This document shows, one piece after another, positions 1 through 5,982 of a stretch of DNA of 6,785 bases. The number at the start of each line of letters is the position of its first letter. Position 1 is the first letter of the stretch. The stretch lies in contig DAOWGR010000178.1 of assembly GCA_030637365.1 (NCBI GenBank), positions 1 to 6,785 on the forward strand, given 5' to 3'. Made by a program: the position numbers and the translations under genes. Source of the stretch: Elusimicrobiota bacterium (GTDB lineage: Bacteria > Elusimicrobiota > Elusimicrobia > Elusimicrobiales > UBA9959). The notes under the pieces were generated by a model that was not told where the DNA came from, ran no database searches, and saw only the letters and a program-made list of their open reading frames with translations.

Positions 1-777
1 GGTGGAACCGACCTTATAGTGAGAGCCAATGCCGATATTGAAAACAGCCGGTGTTGGATAGATATTTCAGGTCTAAAAGAATTGCGCTATATTAAGGAAA
101 CCTCCAAATCGGTTTTAATAGGCTCGCAAGTTAAAGTTTCCGAGTTTGAAGATTCCTCCATTATTAAAAAATATTTGCCCGCGCTTTTAAGCGCTGTGCC
201 CCATTTCGCCAGTCCCTCATTAAGAAATATGGCGACTCTCGGCGGCAATTGCGCCAATGCTTCCCCAAGCGCCGATTTGGCTTGCGCGCTTGTCAGCGAA
301 AAAGCGAATATTGAGCTTTATTTAAGGGGCAAAAAAAGAAAAATGCCGCTTAAGGATTTTTTTCTGGGCTTAAGAAAGACGGCGCTTAAAAAAGATGAGC
401 TTATATGGGGTTTTGAAATTCCCAAAATAAGCCATAAAGGCGCCTATATGAAACTTGCTTTGAGAAGTTCTTTCGCGATATCCAAAATAGGCATGGCCGT
501 ATCCGTCCGCGTGAATAGGAAGAAAGTTGAATATTTATCCATAGCTTTAGCGTCGGTCGCGCCCAAAATAATCATGGCGCCCGGAACCTGTGATTTTCTC
601 AGAAATAAAATATTAGGCCCGGAAATTTTAGATAAAGCGGCTTTGATGATTCAAGAAGAAGTAAGTCCGATAACCGATATTCGTTCCGATGGAGCTTATC
701 GGCGCGCTATGAGCGGCGTATTGTTAAAAAAAGCTTTTAAGCAAATTCTCGCAAGAAACAAGAGGCAAAAGAAGTAA
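1..777 (+). CDS. Molybdenum hydroxylase FAD-binding subunit (CoxM/XdhB-like), 5'-truncated
   Basis: This is the flavoprotein (medium) subunit of a xanthine dehydrogenase/CO dehydrogenase-type enzyme, which takes electrons from the [2Fe-2S] subunit onto FAD. The frame is open from base 1, and the first visible residues GGTDLIV are the FAD-pyrophosphate-binding glycine motif. The true start therefore lies upstream, and roughly 30 N-terminal residues are missing judging from family length (about 285 aa). The ATG-like codons inside are not starts. The second flavin motif is canonical: RNMATLGGN at visible residues 75-83, followed by NASPSAD (86-92). The C-terminal CO-dehydrogenase flavoprotein domain continues to the basic tail KRQKK and a TAA stop, leaving 258 visible residues. 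The family is clear, but the substrate cannot be told from this subunit. Its cognate FeS and Mo subunits should lie upstream, because a different FAD subunit serves the downstream set. Confidence 0.93.
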   Translation, partial: GGTDLIVRANADIENSRCWIDISGLKELRYIKETSKSVLIGSQVKVSEFEDSSIIKKYLPALLSAVPHFASPSLRNMATLGGNCANASPSADLACALVSEKANIELYLRGKKRKMPLKDFFLGLRKTALKKDELIWGFEIPKISHKGAYMKLALRSSFAISKIGMAVSVRVNRKKVEYLSIALASVAPKIIMAPGTCDFLRNKILGPEILDKAALMIQEEVSPITDIRSDGAYRRAMSGVLLKKAFKQILARNKRQKK

Positions 778-801
778 ACAGTGTGATAGAGAGAACAAAC
801 T

Positions 802-847
802 CTCCCGAATCGGAAATTTGTCTTTTAGACAAATTCTTATTCGGGAG
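802..847. other. Long intergenic stem-loop
   Basis: The outer arms CTCCCGAAT (802-810) and ATTCGGGAG (839-847) are perfect 9-bp complements. The inner arms AATTTGTCT (815-823) and AGACAAATT (827-835) are another perfect 9 bp closed by a TTT loop. A 4/3-base internal mismatch separates the two stems. No T-run follows (the next bases are TGGACTGGG), so this is not a standard intrinsic terminator. It may act as an RNA processing or stability element, or be a palindromic interspersed repeat. The structure is seen directly; the function is unknown. Confidence 0.8.
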
Positions 848-899
848 TGGACTGGGCTAACGAAGGTTTACTATGGACACCCAACAGTGTTCAAGTGGT

Positions 900-905
900 G
901 GAGGT
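900..905 (+). promoter_or_regulatory. Shine-Dalgarno site that fixes the start at 913
   Basis: GGAGGT ends 7 bases before the ATG at 913. The same frame is open further upstream, with a possible GTG at 847, but the extra 22 residues would precede an otherwise perfect signal peptide. The GTG also sits in the arm of the hairpin. The ribosome site therefore selects 913. Confidence 0.85.
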
Positions 906-912
906 AGCGATT

Positions 913-2622
913 ATGAAAAAAACGAGTTTATTTTTAGCGGGTTTTTTTATTTTTAGCGGGTTTTGTTTTTCTCAGGACGCGAGTGACGCGAAATCGGATC
1001 CTGTTTTAAAAGCGATGGTTGAAGAATTGGACCGTTCTTATAAGAAATTGAAAAACGCGGAAAAAGCGCCTTTGTATTTTCTTCAATACGAGGTTTTTGA
1101 TAAAAGCAGTTATTGGGTTAGTTCCAATCTTGGCGCCATAATTGATGAGGGAGATAATTTGTCTAAAACTCTTACGGTTGACGCGAGAGTCGGTTCTCAT
1201 AAACTTGATAATTCGCATGAAATAAAGGGAAAGGAATCCCGCTCCAGAGGCGCAAATTCAAAAAATATCGGTTCCATCCGGATTCCTTTAAGCGATGAAA
1301 ACGCCATAAAAGCCAAAATATGGGAATTAACCGACAAGGCTTATAAAAACGCGCTTGATAAGTATTTGAAAGTCGTTATGAATAAGAAAGTTACCGCCAA
1401 GGAGGAAGATAAATCGGGGGATTTTTCATTGAATAAAAAAGTTAATGTTTTTTATCAGAGAGTTAATCCGTCTCAAATAGATAAAGATAAAGTAAAAAAA
1501 ATCATTAAGAGACTTTCGGCCAAGTTTAAAAAACATGATTTTATTATAAATTCCAGCATGGGTCTTTACGCCCAAAACATAAATAAATATATCGTGAATT
1601 CGGAAGGCGCAAGAATAGTAATGGGGAACAATTTCATAATCATGTATTGCACCATCAGAGCCAGAACTAAAGATGGAATGGATATAAGCCGAAACAAAAA
1701 TTATAATTTTAACGATTTTAAAGATATGCCTTTTGAAAAAAAACTTTCGGACGATTTGGATATCCTGATTGAAGAGCTTGAAGAATTGACAAAAGCGAAA
1801 GAGCAAGAACCTTTCACCGGGCCGGCTATTTTGGATAATAAGTCCGCCGCCGTGTTTTTTCATGAGATATTCGGGCACAGAATTGAAGGTCATCGGCAGA
1901 AAAGCGCCAGCGAAGGGCAAACTTTCGCCAAAAAAATCGGTCAGAAAATAATGCCCGATTTCTTGAGTATTTACGACGATCCGTCGCTTCAGTATTTTAA
2001 CGGGCAATTTCTAAGGGGATATTACAGATATGACGATGAAGCGGTTAAAGGAGAGCGCACCAGTCTTGTTGAAAACGGAGTGTTAAAAGGTTTTTTAATG
2101 TCCAGAATTCCGTTGGACAAATTTCCCGATTCAAACGGACATGGAAGGAGAAGCGAGGGGAAAATGTCTGTTGCAAGACAGGGAAATCTTATTATTAAAT
2201 CTCAAAAAGAAGTTTCGTATGGAAAATTGAGAGAGCTGCTCCTGGCTGAAATAAAAAAATCGGGCAAAGAATACGGACTGATTATCAAAGATATCTCCGG
2301 CGGTTTTACAATAACCCAGAGATCATTGCCTCAAAGCTTTACCATTTTGATTAAATACGCCGTTAAGGTTTTTCCTGATTCAAGGCCGGATGAAGTGATA
2401 AGAGGGCTCAATATGATAGGCACGCCTCTGCAGACTTTTCAGAAGATAATATATACGGGAGATGATTTAGAGGTGTTTAACGGAACTTGCGGGGCGGAAT
2501 CGGGCTGGGTGCCGGTTTCAGCCGTCTCGCCGAGTTTGCTTTTCAGCGAAGTGGAAACCGAAAAGGTGAAAAAATCCAATGAAAAACCGCCGATTTTGAA
2601 ACCGCCGTATTTTGATAAATAA
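913..2622 (+). CDS. Secreted TldD/PmbA-family zinc metallopeptidase, active-site intact
   Basis: A 569-aa protein of the TldD/PmbA (U62) family. Residues 1-20 or so are a type I signal peptide: MKK, then a hydrophobic core, then FCFSQ. No acceptable lipobox precedes the Cys. An N-terminal family domain follows (about 30-290), with a fG-like segment and RVGSHKLDN. The metal site is complete: HEIFGH at 317-322 (HExxxH, with the downstream EGHRQK), SNGHGR in the middle, and Cys526 in the NGTCG motif near the C-terminus. In E. coli TldD the equivalent two His and a distal Cys bind zinc. The protein ends in a Pro-rich tail, PPILKPPYFDK. E. coli TldD is cytoplasmic and works with catalytically dead TldE, for example in microcin B17 maturation and antitoxin degradation. 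Here export to the periplasm or beyond is predicted. The next gene is a colinear paralogue lacking the site, so a heterodimer is plausible. The substrate is unknown. Confidence 0.9.
   Translation: MKKTSLFLAGFFIFSGFCFSQDASDAKSDPVLKAMVEELDRSYKKLKNAEKAPLYFLQYEVFDKSSYWVSSNLGAIIDEGDNLSKTLTVDARVGSHKLDNSHEIKGKESRSRGANSKNIGSIRIPLSDENAIKAKIWELTDKAYKNALDKYLKVVMNKKVTAKEEDKSGDFSLNKKVNVFYQRVNPSQIDKDKVKKIIKRLSAKFKKHDFIINSSMGLYAQNINKYIVNSEGARIVMGNNFIIMYCTIRARTKDGMDISRNKNYNFNDFKDMPFEKKLSDDLDILIEELEELTKAKEQEPFTGPAILDNKSAAVFFHEIFGHRIEGHRQKSASEGQTFAKKIGQKIMPDFLSIYDDPSLQYFNGQFLRGYYRYDDEAVKGERTSLVENGVLKGFLMSRIPLDKFPDSNGHGRRSEGKMSVARQGNLIIKSQKEVSYGKLRELLLAEIKKSGKEYGLIIKDISGGFTITQRSLPQSFTILIKYAVKVFPDSRPDEVIRGLNMIGTPLQTFQKIIYTGDDLEVFNGTCGAESGWVPVSAVSPSLLFSEVETEKVKKSNEKPPILKPPYFDK
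930..964 (+). repeat. 16-bp direct repeat within the signal-peptide coding sequence, period 19
   Basis: ATTTTTAGCGGGTTTT occurs at 930-945 and again at 949-964, separated by TTT. The period of 19 is not a multiple of three. The copies are therefore read in different frames, giving LAGF in the first and IFSGF in the second, both hydrophobic. Loss or gain of one unit would shift the reading frame of the TldD-like gene. Confidence 0.9.
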
Positions 2623-2638
2623 AAACGGCAAGCAAGAT

Positions 2639-2661
2639 AGTTTAGAGTTGAAAGTTTAGAG
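2639..2661 (+). repeat. Short tandem repeat AGTTTAGAG x2
   Basis: AGTTTAGAG lies at 2639-2647 and 2653-2661 with a 14-base period, in the spacer between the two TldD-like genes. It is short enough to be a relic of low-complexity expansion, and no function is assigned. Confidence 0.6.
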
Positions 2662-2680
2662 ATAGAACGGCATTGTAGCC

Positions 2681-2697
2681 GCAGCCCCTTGGGCTGC
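2681..2697. other. GC-rich palindrome in the spacer between the TldD-like genes
   Basis: GCAGCCC (2681-2687), loop CTT, then GGGCTGC (2691-2697) makes a perfect 7-bp GC-rich stem in an AT-rich spacer. No U-tract follows, so termination is unlikely. The composition contrast and placement resemble REP-like palindromic intergenic repeats. An mRNA-stabilising hairpin between two co-transcribed genes is the alternative. Confidence 0.65.
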
Positions 2698-2728
2698 CAT
2701 TGAAGAAAACAGAGGAGGATTTATAAAA

Positions 2729-4438
2729 ATGATTTTGAGATTAATGATGTTTTTATTTCTGGTTTCAGCGTTTTTTTGTAATGCGCTTGCGCAAAAACTT
2801 CCAAAGAACGATATCGTTTTTAAAGCGATGAAAAGCGAAATGTTGAGGACCATGAATAAGCTTCAGCTTGATAATTTGAAAAAGCCGTATTTTGTTGCAT
2901 ATTATGTGGACAGTTCCACCGCTTACCATGTTTCCGCTTCTTTCGGCGATATTAAAAATGAAAAAATCAGTGTTACTCGTTATGGCAAGGTGGATATAAG
3001 AATAGGAACGAAAAAATTTGACAATTCCCGGTATATAGGAAATAATTTTCACGATTATAAACCGTTTGGCGGCAGTTTGCCGATAGAAAACGATTATGAC
3101 GCCATAAGGAAATCTTTATGGCTTTTAAGCGATAAGGCGTATAAAGATTCTCTTCAAAAATATTCCCAAAAAGATTCTTATAGGCAAAAGAGAAACATAA
3201 AAGAGATTTACGGGGATATGACCGATGAAAAAAGCCGAATTTATATTGAAGCGCCGAAAAAGCCGGAGAATTTTGGTTTTAAGGATTATTGCGGCAAAAT
3301 TAAAGAATTGTCAAATTTATTCAGAAAATATCCCGACTTGAAATCTTCGGATATCTCATTTGTTTGGGGACTGGACACCGTAAGATTTATAAACAGCGAA
3401 GGCTCTTTGTATAAAACACATTCTCGCGGAGTTATAATTATCGCAAGTCTTAAAACGCAAAACAAAGACGGATATGCTGTTTTAGGGAGTAAAGATTTTA
3501 TATATGAAAAACCATCGGATATTGATTTTGCCAAACTTCGCGAAGATATTGAAAAAATGGCGGAAAATTATTCCAAGTTTTCGCGTTCCGAAAATATTAA
3601 CTTTTATGTGGGGCCGGCCATTTTTGAAGGAGAAGCCGCGAGTGAATTTTTTAATCAGCTTTTTGTTAAAAACATATCTTTCTCTCCCGCGCCTTGGGCG
3701 GAGAAGGACAGTTACTTGAAATATTATTATGATATTCCGAAACTTGCCGATAAAATTCAAATGAGAATATTCCCTCCTTTCATTTCGGTTTATGATAATC
3801 CGCTTCAGGAAAAATATGAAGGAACCATTTTGATTGGAAACTATAAAATAGACGGAGAAGGCGTTATTCCCGAAAAGCTTGAATTGGTTGAAAGAGGGAG
3901 ATTGCGGAATATTTATCTTTCCAGAACTCCTTATAAAAAATTTAACAAATCCAACGGCCACGGCAGGATGACCGGTGACAGTTTTCCGACGGCCGGCGCA
4001 GGGAATGTTTTTATAAACTCGGAAAAAAAGGCTTCTTATGCCAAATTAAAGAAAAAACTGATTCAAATGGGCCGCGCGCTTGAGCTTGATTATGTTGTCA
4101 TAATCAAAAGCGTAAAGAAATATACGGACGGACAAAAATATCTGGGCGATCCGGTTTTAGCTTATAAACTGGATTTAAAAACAAAAATGGAGTCGCCTTT
4201 GAATATTGTTGAATTTGAGGGTATTACGATGCGCGCCTTAAGGGATATAGTCCTGACAAGCGATAAGAGCGAGGTTTACAATTTTTTTCAAAGTAATCCT
4301 TACACTTATTCCGGCGGGATATATCCGACATCCATAATTTCTCCGTCCGCTGTTTTGGTCGGCGAAATAGAGCTTAAAAAAACGGATAAAAAGCCGGATA
4401 AATTGCCTTATTTGAAGCATCCGTTTTTTAGCAAATGA
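2729..4438 (+). CDS. Secreted TldD/PmbA-family protein with degenerate metal site (pseudopeptidase)
   Basis: A 569-aa paralogue of the preceding protein, colinear along its whole length. The start is supported by AGAGGAGG at 2711-2718, 10 bases upstream. The N-terminus is a clear type I signal peptide with an ALA|Q cleavage site near residue 21. Shared family landmarks are RIGTKKFDN (N-domain), YDNP, KSNGHGR and the C-terminal ISPS segment, ending in PYLKHPFFSK. Where the partner has FFHEIFGH, this protein has FFNQLFVK (residues 307-314): H to N, E to Q, and second H to K. The C-terminal NGTCG region is replaced by a slightly longer Cys-free stretch containing NFFQSNPYTYSG. Zinc binding and peptidase activity are therefore very unlikely. 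By analogy with inactive TldE of the E. coli TldD/TldE heterodimer, it is probably a structural or substrate-presenting partner of the upstream protein. This role is inferred from sequence and adjacency. Confidence 0.88.
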   Translation: MILRLMMFLFLVSAFFCNALAQKLPKNDIVFKAMKSEMLRTMNKLQLDNLKKPYFVAYYVDSSTAYHVSASFGDIKNEKISVTRYGKVDIRIGTKKFDNSRYIGNNFHDYKPFGGSLPIENDYDAIRKSLWLLSDKAYKDSLQKYSQKDSYRQKRNIKEIYGDMTDEKSRIYIEAPKKPENFGFKDYCGKIKELSNLFRKYPDLKSSDISFVWGLDTVRFINSEGSLYKTHSRGVIIIASLKTQNKDGYAVLGSKDFIYEKPSDIDFAKLREDIEKMAENYSKFSRSENINFYVGPAIFEGEAASEFFNQLFVKNISFSPAPWAEKDSYLKYYYDIPKLADKIQMRIFPPFISVYDNPLQEKYEGTILIGNYKIDGEGVIPEKLELVERGRLRNIYLSRTPYKKFNKSNGHGRMTGDSFPTAGAGNVFINSEKKASYAKLKKKLIQMGRALELDYVVIIKSVKKYTDGQKYLGDPVLAYKLDLKTKMESPLNIVEFEGITMRALRDIVLTSDKSEVYNFFQSNPYTYSGGIYPTSIISPSAVLVGEIELKKTDKKPDKLPYLKHPFFSK

Positions 4439-4489
4439 GACAAGAAAACGCGTAAACGGCTCCGGAATTTTGAACTGAAAGGAATTCTT

Positions 4490-5344
4490 ATGAAAAATTT
4501 GAAATATTGCTGCTTTCCGCAAAGTGTTGAAGAGGCGGTAAAATTATTAAGCGATAAAAAGCATAAATCAATCGCGGTGGCCGGAGGCACTTTAATTGCC
4601 AAATCCATCGGCGATTCAATAGAGCAATATGTTGATATAAGATATCTGCCTTTAAAATACATAAAAGTTTCAGGCGGAGATTTGATTATAGGCGCGCTTT
4701 GCGCGTTTGACGAGATAGACGATAATCCTTTCGCGAAAAAATGGGCTTCGGGCGTCTTGTCAAAAGCGGCGGCGAAATGTTCCAGCCAGCTTATAAGAAA
4801 TATGGCGACTATCGGCGGGAACATAGCAAAACCTCATTCTTTTAATATTTTTCCGGCTTTGCTTTGCGCGCTTAACGCCAAAGTAAAAGTGGCGTTTTTA
4901 AAAGGTGTAAAAACATATCCGATAGAAGATATCTACAATAAGGATTTTCCCTATAAACTCGGTTTTGATTCAATTATCACGGAAATAATAATTCCCGCGT
5001 ATATTAAGAATTGCGCCGCGAATTATGAAAAATTTTCCAAAACACAGTCTTGCTGGGAATCTTACGCGAGTTGCGCTTTTTCAGTATTGATGATAAAGGG
5101 GAAAGTGGAAAAACCAAGAGTAATTATAGGTTCTCTTTCTCCAAAACCCATAAGGCTTGAAGCCGCCGAAGGCATTATTTCAAATCAAAAACTGTCTTCT
5201 AAAATTATTGAGGAGGCCATGGAAGCCTTTATCGGAAATTTGGATATATTAAAATTATCGGGAATCGGCATTGATTTTAAAAAAGAAGTCGCTTGCATTA
5301 TGTTCAAAAGATTTTTAACGGGGCTTGCAGAGGATAAAATATGA
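4490..5344 (+). CDS. Molybdenum hydroxylase FAD-binding subunit, second and divergent copy
   Basis: A 284-aa flavoprotein subunit of near-normal family length, with Shine-Dalgarno GAAAGGA at 4477-4483. It should bind FAD and pass electrons from the [2Fe-2S] subunit encoded next. Motifs present are AGGT at 31-34 and RNMATIGGN at 103-111. Two positions differ from the partial FAD subunit at the start of the window. The Asp after GGT is absent (GGTLIAKS rather than GGTDLIV), and the NASPSAD stretch is replaced by AKPHSFNIFPALL (113-125). It is Cys-rich at the N-terminus (YCCF at 6-9). The stop TGA overlaps the next start codon as ATGA, indicating translational coupling with the FeS subunit and hence membership in that complex. 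It is clearly a member of the family; substrate and electron acceptor are unknown. Confidence 0.9.
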   Translation: MKNLKYCCFPQSVEEAVKLLSDKKHKSIAVAGGTLIAKSIGDSIEQYVDIRYLPLKYIKVSGGDLIIGALCAFDEIDDNPFAKKWASGVLSKAAAKCSSQLIRNMATIGGNIAKPHSFNIFPALLCALNAKVKVAFLKGVKTYPIEDIYNKDFPYKLGFDSIITEIIIPAYIKNCAANYEKFSKTQSCWESYASCAFSVLMIKGKVEKPRVIIGSLSPKPIRLEAAEGIISNQKLSSKIIEEAMEAFIGNLDILKLSGIGIDFKKEVACIMFKRFLTGLAEDKI

Positions 5345-5856
5345 AAAATATGAATATTCTTAAATCGGAAGACGGTTTTTTTTGCATAAGTTTGAAAATT
5401 AACGGCGAAGATAAAAAAGTAAAAGTTAAAAACAATGAATTTCTTTTGGATGCTTTAAGAAGATATGGTTATAAAGGCGCCAAAAAAGGCTGTGATAGCG
5501 GCGATTGCGGAAGCTGCGCTGTTATGTTTAACGGCAAACCGGTTTTATCATGCATGATGCCGGCTGTAACGGCGCATGGCGGAGAGATAATAACCATTGA
5601 GGGAATTGGAACCATTGGAAAACCTCACCCGATTCAGGAAGCGTATGTTGAAGCGGGCGCGGTGCAATGCGGTTTTTGCACGCCTGGTATGATTATTGTT
5701 ACCAAGCACCTTTTGGAGAAGAATCCGTCGCCCGACGATGAACAAATAAAAAAAGAGCTGGACGGAAATCTTTGCAGATGCACCGGTTATGTCACGCAAA
5801 TAAAAGCTGTAAAAATTGCGGCAAAAAAGATGAAGAAGAGCGGCAACAAGAAGTAA
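5341..5856 (+). CDS. Molybdenum hydroxylase [2Fe-2S] subunit (CoxS/XdhC-type small subunit)
   Basis: A 171-aa iron-sulfur subunit that relays electrons from the molybdenum centre to FAD. It has the two expected domains. The plant-ferredoxin-like N-terminal fold has Cys51, Cys56, Cys59 and Cys71 (CDSGDCGSC, then 11 residues, then C). The helical C-terminal domain holds the second cluster through Cys110 and Cys113 (QCGFC) and Cys145 and Cys147 (NLCRC). All eight ligands are present at normal spacing, so the protein should be functional. The start at 5341 is supported by AGAGGA (5329-5334) and the ATGA overlap with the FAD gene; a second ATG at 5350 is a possible alternative. The C-terminus is a Lys-rich tail. 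There is no signal peptide, consistent with a cytoplasmic enzyme. Confidence 0.97.
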   Translation: MKNMNILKSEDGFFCISLKINGEDKKVKVKNNEFLLDALRRYGYKGAKKGCDSGDCGSCAVMFNGKPVLSCMMPAVTAHGGEIITIEGIGTIGKPHPIQEAYVEAGAVQCGFCTPGMIIVTKHLLEKNPSPDDEQIKKELDGNLCRCTGYVTQIKAVKIAAKKMKKSGNKK

Positions 5857-5868
5857 GCAACAGCGTAG

Positions 5869-5953
5869 ATATGGGAATACGAGAATATGTTGATATGTAA
5901 ATAAGGAAACTCTTTTTACTTATCACCGTATCAACTTATCATCTTATTCTCGT
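5869..5953. repeat. Degenerate 8-bp tandem repeats in inverted orientation, forming a large hairpin
   Basis: The left arm is five consecutive octamers of the form ATAN-GNNR (5869-5908: ATATGGGA, ATACGAGA, ATATGTTG, ATATGTAA, ATAAGGAA). The right arm is four octamers of the complementary form NTAT-YNNC (5920-5951: TTATCACC, GTATCAAC, TTATCATC, TTATTCTC). Exact pairing occurs between 5879-5887 and 5945-5953 (9 bp) and between 5889-5895 and 5929-5935 (7 bp), with a small hairpin (5897-5901 with 5915-5919) inside. The unpaired side of the internal loop is longer by exactly 8 bases, one repeat unit. This fills most of the spacer before the catalytic-subunit gene. It could be a protein-binding array, an RNA structure affecting subunit stoichiometry, or a selfish palindromic repeat. 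Confidence 0.7.
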
Positions 5954-5969
5954 TGTTTTCTGTTGTTAT

Positions 5970-5973
5970 GGAG
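5970..5973 (+). promoter_or_regulatory. Shine-Dalgarno site for the catalytic subunit
   Basis: GGAG lies 9 bases before the ATG at 5983. An in-frame ATG at 5968 would add only MEIIF and would overlap this site, and no better ribosome site precedes it, so 5983 is preferred. Confidence 0.6.
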
Positions 5974-5982
5974 ATAATTTTT

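Noticed and set aside
802..860. Hairpin as a Rho-independent terminator after the first FAD subunit
   Set aside because: The stem is good but no T-run follows on either side in the proper position.
847..912. Upstream GTG (847) as the start of the first TldD-like gene
   Set aside because: It would place 22 extra residues ahead of a complete signal peptide, has no good ribosome site, and lies in the hairpin arm. GGAGGT at 900-905 supports 913.
1426..2007. Long open frame on the minus strand (193 codons)
   Set aside because: It lies wholly opposite the conserved TldD-like coding region, is rich in Phe/Ile/Lys runs typical of antisense translation, and shows no recognisable motif.
2648..2676. 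Possible sigma70 promoter (TTGAAA with a weak -10)
   Set aside because: The hexamer 17 bases downstream (CATTGT) matches the -10 consensus poorly, and AT-rich spacers give such matches by chance.
4794..4810. 17-bp identity (TAAGAAATATGGCGACT) with 221-237, as possible recombination or gene conversion
   Set aside because: It encodes the shared RNMAT flavin motif in both FAD subunits. Protein conservation plus common codon preference explains it, and flanking DNA diverges at once.
4408..4824. Minus-strand open frame (138 codons) across the start of the second FAD subunit
   Set aside because: It is antisense to well-motifed coding sequence and has no ribosome site or family features.
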